Assembly: GCA_024228555.1 (NCBI GenBank)
Contig: JAAETI010000486.1
Span: 84,941-148,940 of the forward strand
Source of the DNA: a bacterium
Lineage (GTDB): Bacteria > Actinomycetota > Acidimicrobiia > Spongiisociales > UBA5794
Length of the DNA stretch: 64,000 nt
Reading direction: 5' to 3'
Notes under the pieces: model-generated
What the model saw: the letters and a program-made list of their open reading frames with translations, nothing else
What the model was told of the DNA's origin: nothing
The model's database searches: none
Part shown: one piece after another, positions 1 through 7,563 of the stretch
Layout: every line of letters begins with the position of its first letter
How positions within the stretch are numbered: position 1 is the stretch's first letter
Program-made: the position numbers and the translations under genes

Positions 1-48
1 GCTTGCATCACCTAGATACTACGGCTGTTTCGATGTTGGGGTTGAGCC

Positions 49-498
49 CTATGCGCCAACACAGATATTGCCTCGCACCGCAAACCATGCGTTCTGCGAT
101 GTCTGGTCGAAGACTCCGTTGTAGCGGGCGTTGCCACCGGGGGTGACGTCGACCGTTGAGCGAAAGCGGAGCAACCCTGTGCTCCCGATCGGGTAGGAAG
201 TCGAATGCTCGAGGAATGTGGCATCGCCCTCGGCAAAATGCCACACGTGGGTGACGTCCGCGGTCCCCGGTCCAGTTGGGACAAAGCCAGTCTCATCAAA
301 CGTGAGGAACTGCAGGTTCCCATCGAACAGGACCACTGCGGTCCCGGTCCCGAGTAGGCCGCCGACTGGTTCTTCGAAGATCTGCAGGTTGGCGAATCCC
401 CTCAGAGTTCCGCATTCCTGTGCAGACGCCGATGTCGCCGGAACGACCAGAACTATCGCCATTGCCGCGGTGATGATGGCTCGGCTCAGTTTCCTCAT
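49..498 (-). CDS. Secreted hypothetical protein
   Basis: A 149-residue protein of unknown function. The first ~26 residues form a typical Sec signal peptide (basic MRKLSR, a hydrophobic core, then SASA before QECG), so the mature protein is probably exported. The mature part is rich in Gly, Thr and Phe and has two cysteines, near its start (QECG) and near its end (GNIC), which could pair. I chose the inner ATG because AAGGGAGAG lies just upstream; an ATG nine codons earlier lacks such a site. It is transcribed away from the pilus operon. No family was recognised. Confidence 0.7.
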   Translation of the reverse strand: MRKLSRAIITAAMAIVLVVPATSASAQECGTLRGFANLQIFEEPVGGLLGTGTAVVLFDGNLQFLTFDETGFVPTGPGTADVTHVWHFAEGDATFLEHSTSYPIGSTGLLRFRSTVDVTPGGNARYNGVFDQTSQNAWFAVRGNICVGA

Positions 499-634
499 GT
501 GACTCTCCCTTGGTGGTTCTTCCAAACATGAAGAGCGCGATTAGAGGTTGGTGATACACGTACCTCTTGTTTATGTCACCCCCAGCAAATATGTTCGAGA
601 GGCTTCCCCACATCGACAACGGAGAAGGGGAAGG

Positions 635-1180
635 ATGGCGACGCTTGCCATCACGTGTGGGAGCGGGGGAGTTCTCGGCATGGTTGCGCCGTTGGCGCTT
701 GCCGCAGCTGCGGGCACTGCTCTTGTCGTTGACCTAGACGAAGCGGGCCCTGGCTATCCGGGAGATAGCTCGCTGGCTGACCTTGTCGAACGTGGTCCGC
801 GTCTTGAGGACTTGCGGCCGGGGCAACGGGGCGTCGCGGTGCTGCGCAATGGTGGGGTGACGGCTGCGGTGGCTGCCGACGTGGTGGCCGCGTTGATCTC
901 GGGCTGGCCCAACACGGTTCTCCGGCTGCCCGCGGGCCAGGTCGAAGCATCGGTCCCGCTGGTGCCGGTTGTCCCCCTACTCCCCGGGGGCATGACGCCG
1001 GAGGCGCTAGGACCTGCGGTTTTTCAGCAAATGGGATGGCACGAGAAAGCACCAGGCCCTGCGGTAACACTGCCGACACCACCGCGGGCGGCGGTATCGG
1101 CTCTGTTGAGCGGCCAGATACCGGTCCGATGCCGGTGGCTGCGGTCGTGGCGATCGGTGTGGGGGTTGCCATGGGTGTGA
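635..1180 (+). CDS. TadZ/CpaE-like pilus-locus protein (short)
   Basis: A 181-residue protein opening the Tad operon. The N-terminus (MATLAITCGSGGVLG) and the segment ALVVDLDEAGPGYPG resemble the MinD/CpaE-like P-loop proteins found upstream of tadA in actinomycetes, which help localise the pilus machine. The classical deviant Walker A (KGGxGKT) is not present, so ATPase activity is doubtful. It is shorter than usual for such proteins. The start is the ATG preceded by GGAGAAGGGGAAGG; the frame is open further upstream without a better site. The C-terminus overlaps the likely tadA start by 10 bases. The assignment rests on context plus weak similarity recalled from the family. Confidence 0.55.
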   Translation: MATLAITCGSGGVLGMVAPLALAAAAGTALVVDLDEAGPGYPGDSSLADLVERGPRLEDLRPGQRGVAVLRNGGVTAAVAADVVAALISGWPNTVLRLPAGQVEASVPLVPVVPLLPGGMTPEALGPAVFQQMGWHEKAPGPAVTLPTPPRAAVSALLSGQIPVRCRWLRSWRSVWGLPWV

Positions 1181-2229
1181 TTGAACGGGTCGCAGGCCGT
1201 GTGGTTGCCGAGACCGATCGGAGCGACCAGCGCCCCCTGGCCGTGCGTGTCGCCGAACTGCTGCCGACAGAGGCACCTTTGCTCGACCCATCGGCAACCG
1301 AGGCCATCATCGACACAGTTGTTGGTCTGGGTCCTGTGCAGGCGCTGCTTCGCGATCCGCTGGTGAGCGATGTGCTTGTGAACGGCGACGGCCAGGCATG
1401 GGTGGAACGCTCCGGGACTTTGCAGCCGTCGGCTGTTCGGTTCGAATCGCCTGCGCAAATGATGGCGGCCATTGAGAGGGTGATTGCACCATTGGGGCTT
1501 CGCCTCGATCGAGCCAGCCCAGCCGTCGATGCCAGGCTGCCCGATGGGTCACGCCTTCATGCCATGATTCCACCGGCGTCGGTCGATGGGCCGGTGCTGG
1601 CGATCCGCCGGTTCGCCGAGGCCATCGCCAACCTTGGCCAACTGGTGGCGCAAGGGGCCATTGCATCCCAGGGTGCCGAACTGTTGACAAGCTTCGTGAC
1701 CGATCGACGCAATGTGCTCATATGCGGACCCACCGGTGCCGGCAAGACCACACTGCTCAATGTGCTTTCGCACGAGATCCCCGCAGGCGAGCGGATAGTG
1801 ACCGTCGAGGACGCCGCCGAGCTGCGGTTGCACGGTCATGTCGTGAGGCTGGAAGGGCGCCCGGCCAACTCCGAGGGAGCCGGGGCGATCTCGCTGCGGC
1901 AGCTGCTCCGTCATGCGCTGCGGCTCCGCCCCGATCGCATCATCGTCGGCGAAGTCCGCGGTGCTGAAGCATTCGACATGCTCCAGGCCATGTCAACTGG
2001 TCACGATGGCTCGATGTCGACGCTCCATGCGAGAAGTGCGGAAGAGGCCCTGTGGAGGCTGGAAACGTTGGCGCTGCTGGATGCGGCGGCTACCGAAGCA
2101 AGCATCAGGAAACAAATCGTGGGAGTCATCGATGTGGTCGTGGTGGTAGGTCGGCGGCACGGACAACGGGTGGTGCGCAGTATCAGCCGCATCGGGCCGG
2201 AGATCACGGAGGTGTACCGATGCTCGTGA
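1171..2229 (+). CDS. tadA: Tad pilus secretion ATPase (TadA/VirB11 family)
   Basis: A traffic ATPase that would power assembly of Flp-type pili or a related actinobacterial secretion system at the inner face of the membrane. Walker A is GPTGAGKTT near residue 186. A His box and Walker B region follow (RIIVGEVRGAEAFDML), then the TGHDGSMSTLHA motif characteristic of the PulE/VirB11 superfamily. The N-terminal half carries the usual VLVNG and DARLPDGSRLH segments. The frame is open back to an ATG 135 bases upstream. I prefer the ATG overlapping the upstream stop, because homologues begin near this point and GTGGGGG precedes it. The length (352 aa) fits actinobacterial TadA. Confidence 0.9.
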   Translation: MGVIERVAGRVVAETDRSDQRPLAVRVAELLPTEAPLLDPSATEAIIDTVVGLGPVQALLRDPLVSDVLVNGDGQAWVERSGTLQPSAVRFESPAQMMAAIERVIAPLGLRLDRASPAVDARLPDGSRLHAMIPPASVDGPVLAIRRFAEAIANLGQLVAQGAIASQGAELLTSFVTDRRNVLICGPTGAGKTTLLNVLSHEIPAGERIVTVEDAAELRLHGHVVRLEGRPANSEGAGAISLRQLLRHALRLRPDRIIVGEVRGAEAFDMLQAMSTGHDGSMSTLHARSAEEALWRLETLALLDAAATEASIRKQIVGVIDVVVVVGRRHGQRVVRSISRIGPEITEVYRCS

Positions 2230-2801
2230 GCCTGGCTGTCGCAACGGTGGTGCTGCTGTGGAACGGCGCTGGTGGGTTGCGGCCCCGGCAGGTGCACAGA
2301 CCCGTGGACGAAGTGCAGTTGCTCAGCGCAATCCACGCCGAGCTCAGGGCCGGAGCATCGCTTCGCCTGGCGTTGGCAAACGCGACTAGATCGGTGGACG
2401 ACCCTGCCATCAGAGACGTATCGCATATCGCCCTCTCCGGCGCCCCCGTCGCAGACCTCGCTCACCACCTCGGTCGCCTTCCCAGCAACGGGGTGCGGCT
2501 GGCGGCGGCGTTGCGGATGGCGGAGCAGGTCGGCGGTCGATCGGCTGACACGTTCGCCCGGCTCACCGACCGAGCGATCGAAGAGGCGGATCTTGCTAGA
2601 GAGAAGCGAGCGCTCACCACTCAAGCGCGGTTGTCGGCGGTAATCGTTGGGTGCCTGCCGGTGCTGTGGTTTCTCTTCGGTGGCGTCGAGAGGGTTGGCG
2701 GACTGGTGGCGGCCGGCGGGCCGGGGTTGGCAGTTGCCGTGGTCGGTGTGGCAATGGAGATCACTGGCGGTGTACTGGTGTGGCGACTGGCGGCGACATG
2801 A
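2220..2801 (+). CDS. tadB: Tad pilus inner-membrane platform protein TadB-like
   Basis: A 193-residue T2SSF-family membrane protein that forms, with TadC, the platform on which the TadA ATPase acts. It has an N-terminal hydrophobic segment, a cytoplasmic helical domain (LLSAIHAELRAGASLRLAL, then GGRSADTFARLTDRAIEEA), and two C-terminal membrane helices. The ATG lies inside the last codons of tadA (10-base overlap), implying translational coupling. It is shorter than proteobacterial TadB, as is usual for the split, small actinobacterial versions. Confidence 0.8.
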   Translation: MLVSLAVATVVLLWNGAGGLRPRQVHRPVDEVQLLSAIHAELRAGASLRLALANATRSVDDPAIRDVSHIALSGAPVADLAHHLGRLPSNGVRLAAALRMAEQVGGRSADTFARLTDRAIEEADLAREKRALTTQARLSAVIVGCLPVLWFLFGGVERVGGLVAAGGPGLAVAVVGVAMEITGGVLVWRLAAT

Positions 2802-3412
2802 CTGCTGTGCTGATCGCAACGATGGTCATCGGCGATGCGTCGGTCCCGATGGCGCGGGCTGTGACGTTTGCGGTCATGGGGGCGGTGGTGTTGCAGGCAC
2901 CCATCCTTCTCGTCCCGATGGCACTCGGAGCCGGGTTGATCCTGCCATTGGTTTGGCTGCGGACAAAGCAGCGGCGCCAAGCCGACAACGACGCTGATCT
3001 TGCCGCCCTCTGTGATCTGGTAGCAATCGGGTTGACAGGGGGCCTTGGCGTCCACTCAGCCCTCGGGCTTGCAGCCGAGCAGGTTGGCGCAGAGGTGCGG
3101 GCTGAGGTTGGAACAGTGTTGCGACAATCCCAGGTTCAAGGCATGGTCGCGGCAATGGCGCAGGCTGACGGAGTCGGTAGCCGGTTGTATGCAGTTGTGG
3201 GCAGAGCCGCCGCATCGGGGTCTCCGCTGCTGGGTCCGGTGAGCCGGCTTGCCGATGAGCTCCATGCGGATCAGGCCGCGGCTCGTCTCCAGGCGGTGCG
3301 TCGGCTTCCCGTTGCGTTGCTCTTTCCTCTCACTCTTCTGATTCTTCCGGGGTTCCTGCTGCTGACTGTGGCTCCCGCGATTCTCGACGCCTTCACCAGG
3401 CTGGAGATCTGA
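2798..3412 (+). CDS. tadC: Tad pilus inner-membrane platform protein TadC-like
   Basis: The second T2SSF platform protein, 204 residues. Two hydrophobic N-terminal segments are followed by the conserved cytoplasmic helices (DLAALCDLVAIGLTGGLGVH...ALGLAAEQ) and a C-terminal pair of membrane helices (LFPLTLLILPGFLLLTVAPA). The helix pattern is that of the GspF/TadC fold. It starts in an ATGA overlap with the previous gene. Actinobacterial Tad loci regularly encode two such small proteins in tandem, which supports the call. Confidence 0.8.
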   Translation: MTAVLIATMVIGDASVPMARAVTFAVMGAVVLQAPILLVPMALGAGLILPLVWLRTKQRRQADNDADLAALCDLVAIGLTGGLGVHSALGLAAEQVGAEVRAEVGTVLRQSQVQGMVAAMAQADGVGSRLYAVVGRAAASGSPLLGPVSRLADELHADQAAARLQAVRRLPVALLFPLTLLILPGFLLLTVAPAILDAFTRLEI

Positions 3413-3462
3413 TCACGCTTCCCACCGACGGCCGGTTGCCGAACCGCAAAATGGAGAAACAA

Positions 3463-3645
3463 ATGAAAGAAGCCTTCAGGAACGAAGCCTTTGGCAACGA
3501 AGCAGGACAGGCGACTGCGGAATACGCCCTCGTCGTCGTGGCCGCCGCCGCAATCGCAGGCGCCCTAATCGTCTGGGCGACAAGCACAGGGGCTCTAGCC
3601 GCGTTGTTTGACACGGTCATCAACCGGGTTACGAGTTTCATGTAA
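3463..3645 (+). CDS. Flp-like small pilin subunit, DUF4244 type
   Basis: A 60-residue predicted pilin. A short polar leader ends in EAGQATAEYAL, followed by a single hydrophobic helix (VVVAAAAIAGALIVWA) and a short tail (VINRVTSFM). This is the layout of the DUF4244 proteins that sit between tadC and tadE in actinomycetes; the G/Q-A-T-A-E-Y-A segment resembles the Flp prepilin processing site. The start is ATG with GGAG six bases upstream; another ATG four codons earlier is possible. No prepilin peptidase gene lies in the window. Confidence 0.8.
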   Translation: MKEAFRNEAFGNEAGQATAEYALVVVAAAAIAGALIVWATSTGALAALFDTVINRVTSFM

Positions 3646-4001
3646 TGGAGAGGGGAAGCTCCACCGTCGAGCTTGCGCTGCTGGTCCCTCTCATCATGTT
3701 GCTGCTGGCGATGATCATTGAGGTATCGCTGGCGGCGCGGATGCAAATCGAAGTCGTTGGTGCGGCCCGCGAGGGCGTACGGGTCGCGGCGACAACCCCT
3801 GATCCGGCGGCGGCCATGGCCGCGGCAACCGGAGCCCTTGGTGCTCATGGCGATGAAGCTCGGGTGGCCGTCCACCGTCCCCACGTCGTTGGCAGCGAGG
3901 CCGAAGTGAAGGTTTCGTTGCTGTATCGGGTCGGGCTACCGCTGCTCAGCCGGATAACCGTGCCTTTGTCGGCTACGGCGGTTATGAGGGTTGAGAGATG
4001 A
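3645..4001 (+). CDS. tadE: TadE-family pseudopilin
   Basis: A 118-residue TadE-like protein. The N-terminus is MERGSSTVELALLVPLIMLL, the hallmark motif of TadE/TadF pseudopilins, with Glu nine residues in and a long hydrophobic stretch. The rest is a small extracytoplasmic domain (AAREGVRVAATTPDPAAAM and following). The start overlaps the preceding stop (TAATG), so the pilin and pseudopilin are translated as a unit. It probably acts as a minor pilin for assembly. Confidence 0.85.
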   Translation: MERGSSTVELALLVPLIMLLLAMIIEVSLAARMQIEVVGAAREGVRVAATTPDPAAAMAAATGALGAHGDEARVAVHRPHVVGSEAEVKVSLLYRVGLPLLSRITVPLSATAVMRVER

Positions 4002-4423
4002 ATCGCCAGCGCGGCTCGGTCGGCATCATCGCAGCTGCGGGGACCCTGCTGGTGCTCGTGATCGGATTGCTGCTGACCGACGTCGCTCGCACCTACACCG
4101 CCCGCGCCAGCCTGGCGACCGCTGCCGACGCAGCAGCGCTGGCAGCGGCACCGGTCACCTTCTCGTCGTTTGGTACGGACGGGAATCCGTGGCGAGCAGC
4201 GGCGGAGATGGCCGCGGCCAACGGTGCCGAGCTAATCGCATGCGAATGTTCGATTGACCGCTCCTGGTCGACTCGTCGTGTGGCGGTGACAGTTGCGGCG
4301 ACGGTGGATCTCTCTCTGCTCGGCGACCGGCGCATGACGGCCATGGCTGCGGCGGAGTTCCGGCCCGTTGATTTGGGCCGCAACGCAGGAGGGGTAGACA
4401 CAAGGGCGCCCCCGTCGAGATGA
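3998..4423 (+). CDS. TadG-like / helicase-neighbourhood TadE-like exported protein
   Basis: A 141-residue protein closing the pilus operon. MNRQRGSVGIIAAAGTLLVLVIGLLL is one membrane-anchoring helix, followed by ARASLATAADAAALAAA, the Ala-rich segment seen in TadG-like and 'secretion/DNA-helicase neighbourhood' proteins of actinomycetes. A cysteine pair (ACEC) sits mid-protein. It starts in an ATGA overlap with tadE. The last residues overlap one arm of an inverted repeat that may end the transcript. Confidence 0.75.
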   Translation: MNRQRGSVGIIAAAGTLLVLVIGLLLTDVARTYTARASLATAADAAALAAAPVTFSSFGTDGNPWRAAAEMAAANGAELIACECSIDRSWSTRRVAVTVAATVDLSLLGDRRMTAMAAAEFRPVDLGRNAGGVDTRAPPSR

Positions 4424-4433
4424 CAGGGGCGCC
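4405..4433. terminator. Inverted repeat at end of Tad operon
   Basis: GGCGCCCC and GGGGCGCC form a perfect 8-bp stem around a 13-base loop that contains the stop codon of the last pilus gene. No U-run follows, so this is a stem-loop and possible terminator rather than a classical intrinsic terminator. Confidence 0.4.
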
Positions 4434-4437
4434 TTGG

Positions 4438-4696
4438 TCAAAGGAGCGGGTGCTGCGAACCGGGGATGCGGAGCAGCATCAGCCGACCGTCCTCCCTCTT
4501 GATCGTTGTTCCTGGAACCGTGGTTGTGTCTTCGTCCACGTAGGTCCCGTGGGTCTGCACGTCGAGCAGCCAGCACCTCACCTTCGTGCCCGGATTCGGC
4601 ACTGATCATCAGGTTCGTGACCGATGCATCCTGAAAGTCGCGGGTGTCGGAAAACGGAATGTTGGTCTCAACTGAAACCCTCCCTCTTCCGCCCCG
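4438..4696 (-). pseudogene. Probable decayed gene, frameshifted, unknown family
   Basis: Two adjacent reverse-strand frames read like pieces of one protein. The upstream frame encodes a segment beginning VSVETNIPFSDTRDF and running through MISAESG. The frame that takes over downstream encodes GTKVRCWLLDVQTHGTYVDE, then TIKREDGRLMLLRIPGSQHP and a stop. Joining them needs one small indel near 4590. Neither piece has a good start with a ribosome site. The GTYVDE turn is reminiscent of FHA domains, but the match is too short to name. Alternatively the 3' piece is a 54-codon gene with a GTG start at 4602. Confidence 0.3.
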
Positions 4697-4829
4697 CTAG
4701 TACTGCGGCGCTCTACGAAATCCGGGCAGACCACGTTGGCGATGGCGCCGTGTCGATTCATGTCCGCCCAGGAGAGCAAGCCTACGTGCGCACATCTCAG
4801 GCTGGGAGGGCAACCTTGCGTCATTGAAT

Positions 4830-4846
4830 GACGGCCTAACGCCGTC
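4830..4846. other. Small stem-loop upstream of korA
   Basis: GACGGC-CTAAC-GCCGTC is a perfect 6-bp stem-loop in the otherwise featureless 4700-4896 stretch before the oxidoreductase genes. It could end transcription of the decayed reverse-strand gene or lie in the korA leader. Nothing else was recognised in this gap. Confidence 0.25.
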
Positions 4847-4950
4847 TCCGGCCTGGTGCGACGGTAGATTGGGGACCTCGTCGAGAGGTTTCCCAAATCA
4901 CTGATACTGCAACTATCGAGCGCGAGTTCACCGACGGCGCCACCGCCATT

Positions 4951-6036
4951 GTGAGGGGGGCGCTGGCGAGCGGCTGTGACTTCTTTGCGGGGTATCCCAT
5001 CACCCCCGCCTCCCCGATCCTGATGATGATGCTGCGGGATCTGCCAGCCAGAGGTGGCATCGGGATGCAGGGTGAAGACGAGATCGCCTCCATCGGCATG
5101 TGCATCGGGGCCGCCATGAGCGGTGCCCGTGCGATGACCGCGACCTCGGCGCCCGGGATCAGCCTGTACAGCGAAAACATCGGTCTTGCCATCATGGGTG
5201 AGCTTCCCCTTGTTGTAGTCGATGTGCAGCGACTTGGGCCTTCGACGGGTGCCGCAACCACTACCGCACAAGGCGACATTCAGTTTGTCCGGTGGGGGAC
5301 CGGTGGAGGGTTCCCGATCATTGCCCTGTGTCCTTCGACGATCGCCGAGTGCTACACGCTCACCATGAAGGCATTCGACCTTGCAGAGCGATTCCGCTGC
5401 CCGGTCTTCCTGATGGCCGACAAGGAGCTGGCCCTAACCATGAAGTCGGTCAACCCGAGTGACTACGTCGACGTTGAGGTGCGGGATCGGGAGGTCGTCG
5501 ATCCCACAGAACTGGACCCCCCGCTGGAGTACCGATACGAACCTGCAGGAGACGTCGTTCCGATGCAGCTCTATGGCGGCAAGCACCCGGTTCGTTTCAC
5601 CGGGAGTGCGCACACCGAAGATGCCTTCATAACAAAGAAGCCGGATATCATTGGACCGCTCAATGAGCATCTGATCCGCAAGATCACCGACCACGTTGAC
5701 GAGATCTCGATGGTCAAGACGGACTTCGAGGACGGTGCTCGTACCCTGCTCGTCAGTTACGGCGTTACCGCGGGGAGCATGCGTGAGGCCGTGACTTTGG
5801 TCAGAGCCAACGGTACGAGGGTCTCGGCGCTGACGGTGCAGAGTCTGTGGCCGGTCCCCGAAAGTGAGATAGTCGCCGCTGCTGCGGGTGTGGATCGGGT
5901 CGTGATCGCTGAGCTCAATCCCGGGCTCTACAAGCGAGAGCTCGAGCGAGTAATACACGACGTGGAGATCGTCGGCATCTCCCGTATCGACGGCGTGCTC
6001 ATCTCGCCGGAGCAAATAGTCGAGGTGATCGTATGA
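4951..6036 (+). CDS. korA: 2-oxoacid:ferredoxin oxidoreductase alpha subunit
   Basis: Alpha subunit of a thiamine-pyrophosphate 2-oxoacid oxidoreductase (2-oxoglutarate or branched-chain 2-oxoacid type), which converts a 2-oxoacid and CoA to acyl-CoA while reducing ferredoxin. GYPITPASPI is the conserved N-terminal active-site loop, and VDVQRLGPSTG and FLMADKEL are family motifs. The only canonical start is GTG 4951. Family-like sequence (IEREFTDGATAIVRGAL) continues in frame about 18 codons further upstream, to an ATC codon at 4897 preceded by GAGAGG at proper distance. The true protein is therefore probably about 379 aa. It shares an ATGA overlap with the beta-gamma gene. Substrate cannot be told from sequence. 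Confidence 0.88.
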   Translation: MRGALASGCDFFAGYPITPASPILMMMLRDLPARGGIGMQGEDEIASIGMCIGAAMSGARAMTATSAPGISLYSENIGLAIMGELPLVVVDVQRLGPSTGAATTTAQGDIQFVRWGTGGGFPIIALCPSTIAECYTLTMKAFDLAERFRCPVFLMADKELALTMKSVNPSDYVDVEVRDREVVDPTELDPPLEYRYEPAGDVVPMQLYGGKHPVRFTGSAHTEDAFITKKPDIIGPLNEHLIRKITDHVDEISMVKTDFEDGARTLLVSYGVTAGSMREAVTLVRANGTRVSALTVQSLWPVPESEIVAAAAGVDRVVIAELNPGLYKRELERVIHDVEIVGISRIDGVLISPEQIVEVIV

Positions 6037-7358
6037 GCACCCCGATCGAGCTGCTCCCCAACCCGACGTTGCGTACCGAAGACGACTATCCGTTCTGTCC
6101 TGGCTGTGGCCACGGTCCAGTCCTCGACGCACTGAACTCGGCGCTGGTCAGGCTCGAGCTCGAGCCACATGAGGTCGTGATCGTGTCCGACATCGGTTGT
6201 TCCGGCCTCTCAGACCAGTTCTTCACAACCAGCGCATTCCACGGTCTTCACGGGCGTTCGATTACCTACGCGACCGGCATCAAACTCGCTCGACCAGATC
6301 TAGAGGTCGTGGTCATCATGGGTGATGGCGGGACCGGGATCGGTGGAGCTCACCTGCTGTCGGCTGCGCGCCGCAATATCGGGATCACAGTCCTGGTGCT
6401 CAACAACTTCAATTTTGGGATGACCGGGGGCCAGCATTCGACCACCACCCCTGAAGGCTTCATCACTCCAACGACACCCTCGGGAAACTTGGAGCATCCG
6501 CTCGACATCTGCGCAACCGTCGGTGTCAACGGTGCTGCGTACGCCTATCGGGGGACCAGCTTCGATGACGATCTTGTCGATCGCATCGTCGAGGGAATTG
6601 AAGTTGACGGCTTGTCAATGATGGATGTCTGGGATCTGTGCACCGCATACTTCGTGCGCAACAACAAGTTCTCGCGACGTCAGATCGACCAGACGATGGA
6701 GGTTCTCGGGCTCGAGTCAGGCGTCCTCTACCGCAGCGACAAACCCGAGTTCACCACCGCCTACCGCAGGCTTGCCGAAGGTCAGCACGAAGGGCTACGG
6801 GTCAAGTCAGTTGTGGCGACCACCGGGTCGACACTCGAGAAACGAAGGCACTTCGTCGTGGCAGGATCAGCAGGCGGGCGTGTCCGCTCGGCCGCCCGTC
6901 TCGTTGCGTTGGCGGCGATGCGATCTGGTCTGTGGGCTGCCCAGCGTGACGACTACCCAATTACCGTCAAGAGCGGTCACAGCGTTTCCGAGGTGATCAT
7001 CTCTCCGGAGGAGATCCATTACAACGGCATCGACAAGCCTGATGTGGTGGTGATTGTTAGCGACGATGGCGTTGGCAAGGCCGGACCCTATCTCGAGGCG
7101 ATGGAGGTCACCGACACCGTCTATGTCGTCGCAGGGCTGGTTCTTCCAGCGACTGCGGCGAAGGTCATCGTCCTTGACGCTGCGGCCTCCGAAACTCGGA
7201 TACCCAAGGCGTCGCTGGCGCTGGCTCTCGTTTCCCATGCCGTGGATCGCAGCGAGATTGTTCCGTTCGACCTATTCGAGGCGACGGCAGGCGAAGGTGG
7301 CTTTGGCGAGAAGAACCTCGAACTGTTGGCTGCAGGGGTCGCTCTGACCGAGGCATAG
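6033..7358 (+). CDS. korB: 2-oxoacid:ferredoxin oxidoreductase beta-gamma fusion
   Basis: A 441-residue fusion. Residues ~1-250 are the TPP-binding beta subunit: FCPGCGHGP at the N-terminus, the diphosphate/Mg motif GDGGTGIGGAH, and NNFNFGMTGGQHS. Residues ~265-440 match the gamma subunit (VVAGSAGGRVRSAARLVALA, then DVVVIVSDDG and LDAAASETRI). Gamma is more often separate or fused to alpha, as in mycobacterial KorA, so the beta-gamma order is less common. There is no ferredoxin-like delta subunit nearby, so an unlinked ferredoxin must accept electrons. The start overlaps korA by four bases. Confidence 0.88.
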   Translation: MSTPIELLPNPTLRTEDDYPFCPGCGHGPVLDALNSALVRLELEPHEVVIVSDIGCSGLSDQFFTTSAFHGLHGRSITYATGIKLARPDLEVVVIMGDGGTGIGGAHLLSAARRNIGITVLVLNNFNFGMTGGQHSTTTPEGFITPTTPSGNLEHPLDICATVGVNGAAYAYRGTSFDDDLVDRIVEGIEVDGLSMMDVWDLCTAYFVRNNKFSRRQIDQTMEVLGLESGVLYRSDKPEFTTAYRRLAEGQHEGLRVKSVVATTGSTLEKRRHFVVAGSAGGRVRSAARLVALAAMRSGLWAAQRDDYPITVKSGHSVSEVIISPEEIHYNGIDKPDVVVIVSDDGVGKAGPYLEAMEVTDTVYVVAGLVLPATAAKVIVLDAAASETRIPKASLALALVSHAVDRSEIVPFDLFEATAGEGGFGEKNLELLAAGVALTEA

Positions 7359-7377
7359 GTGTATTGATTCGGGAGGT

Positions 7378-7563
7378 TGTTGACGGTTGTGATTAGTTGA
7401 GCCTCCCTGGTTGTGTGGTGTTTGCACGCATCACGACAGCCAGAGGAGGCTCCTTGTGCACGCTAATGCTCCTTTGACCCCGACGGGTCGCCTAATCCTG
7501 TGTGAACGAATCGGTAAGGGCCACCCGATTGCGACAGTATTGCGGCCTACTCCTCGGGGGTGA
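7378..7563 (+). mobile_element. IS481-family insertion sequence remnant (left end only)
   Basis: A GTG at 7456, preceded by GAGGAGG, opens 35 codons reading VHANAPLTPTGRLILCERIG and then KGHPIATV. This is very like the conserved N-terminus of IS481 transposases, after which the helix-turn-helix and DDE domain should follow but do not. The fragment runs into the 3' end of the LCP gene and soon meets a stop. An 8-bp inverted repeat (GAGCCTCC 7399-7406 / GGAGGCTC 7445-7452) lies just before the GTG. TGT at 7378 is a plausible element end. The transposase is clearly truncated; the exact borders are guesses. Confidence 0.6.

Noticed and set aside
4609..5271. 220-codon reverse frame over korA
   Set aside because: Antisense to the conserved GYPITPAS region.
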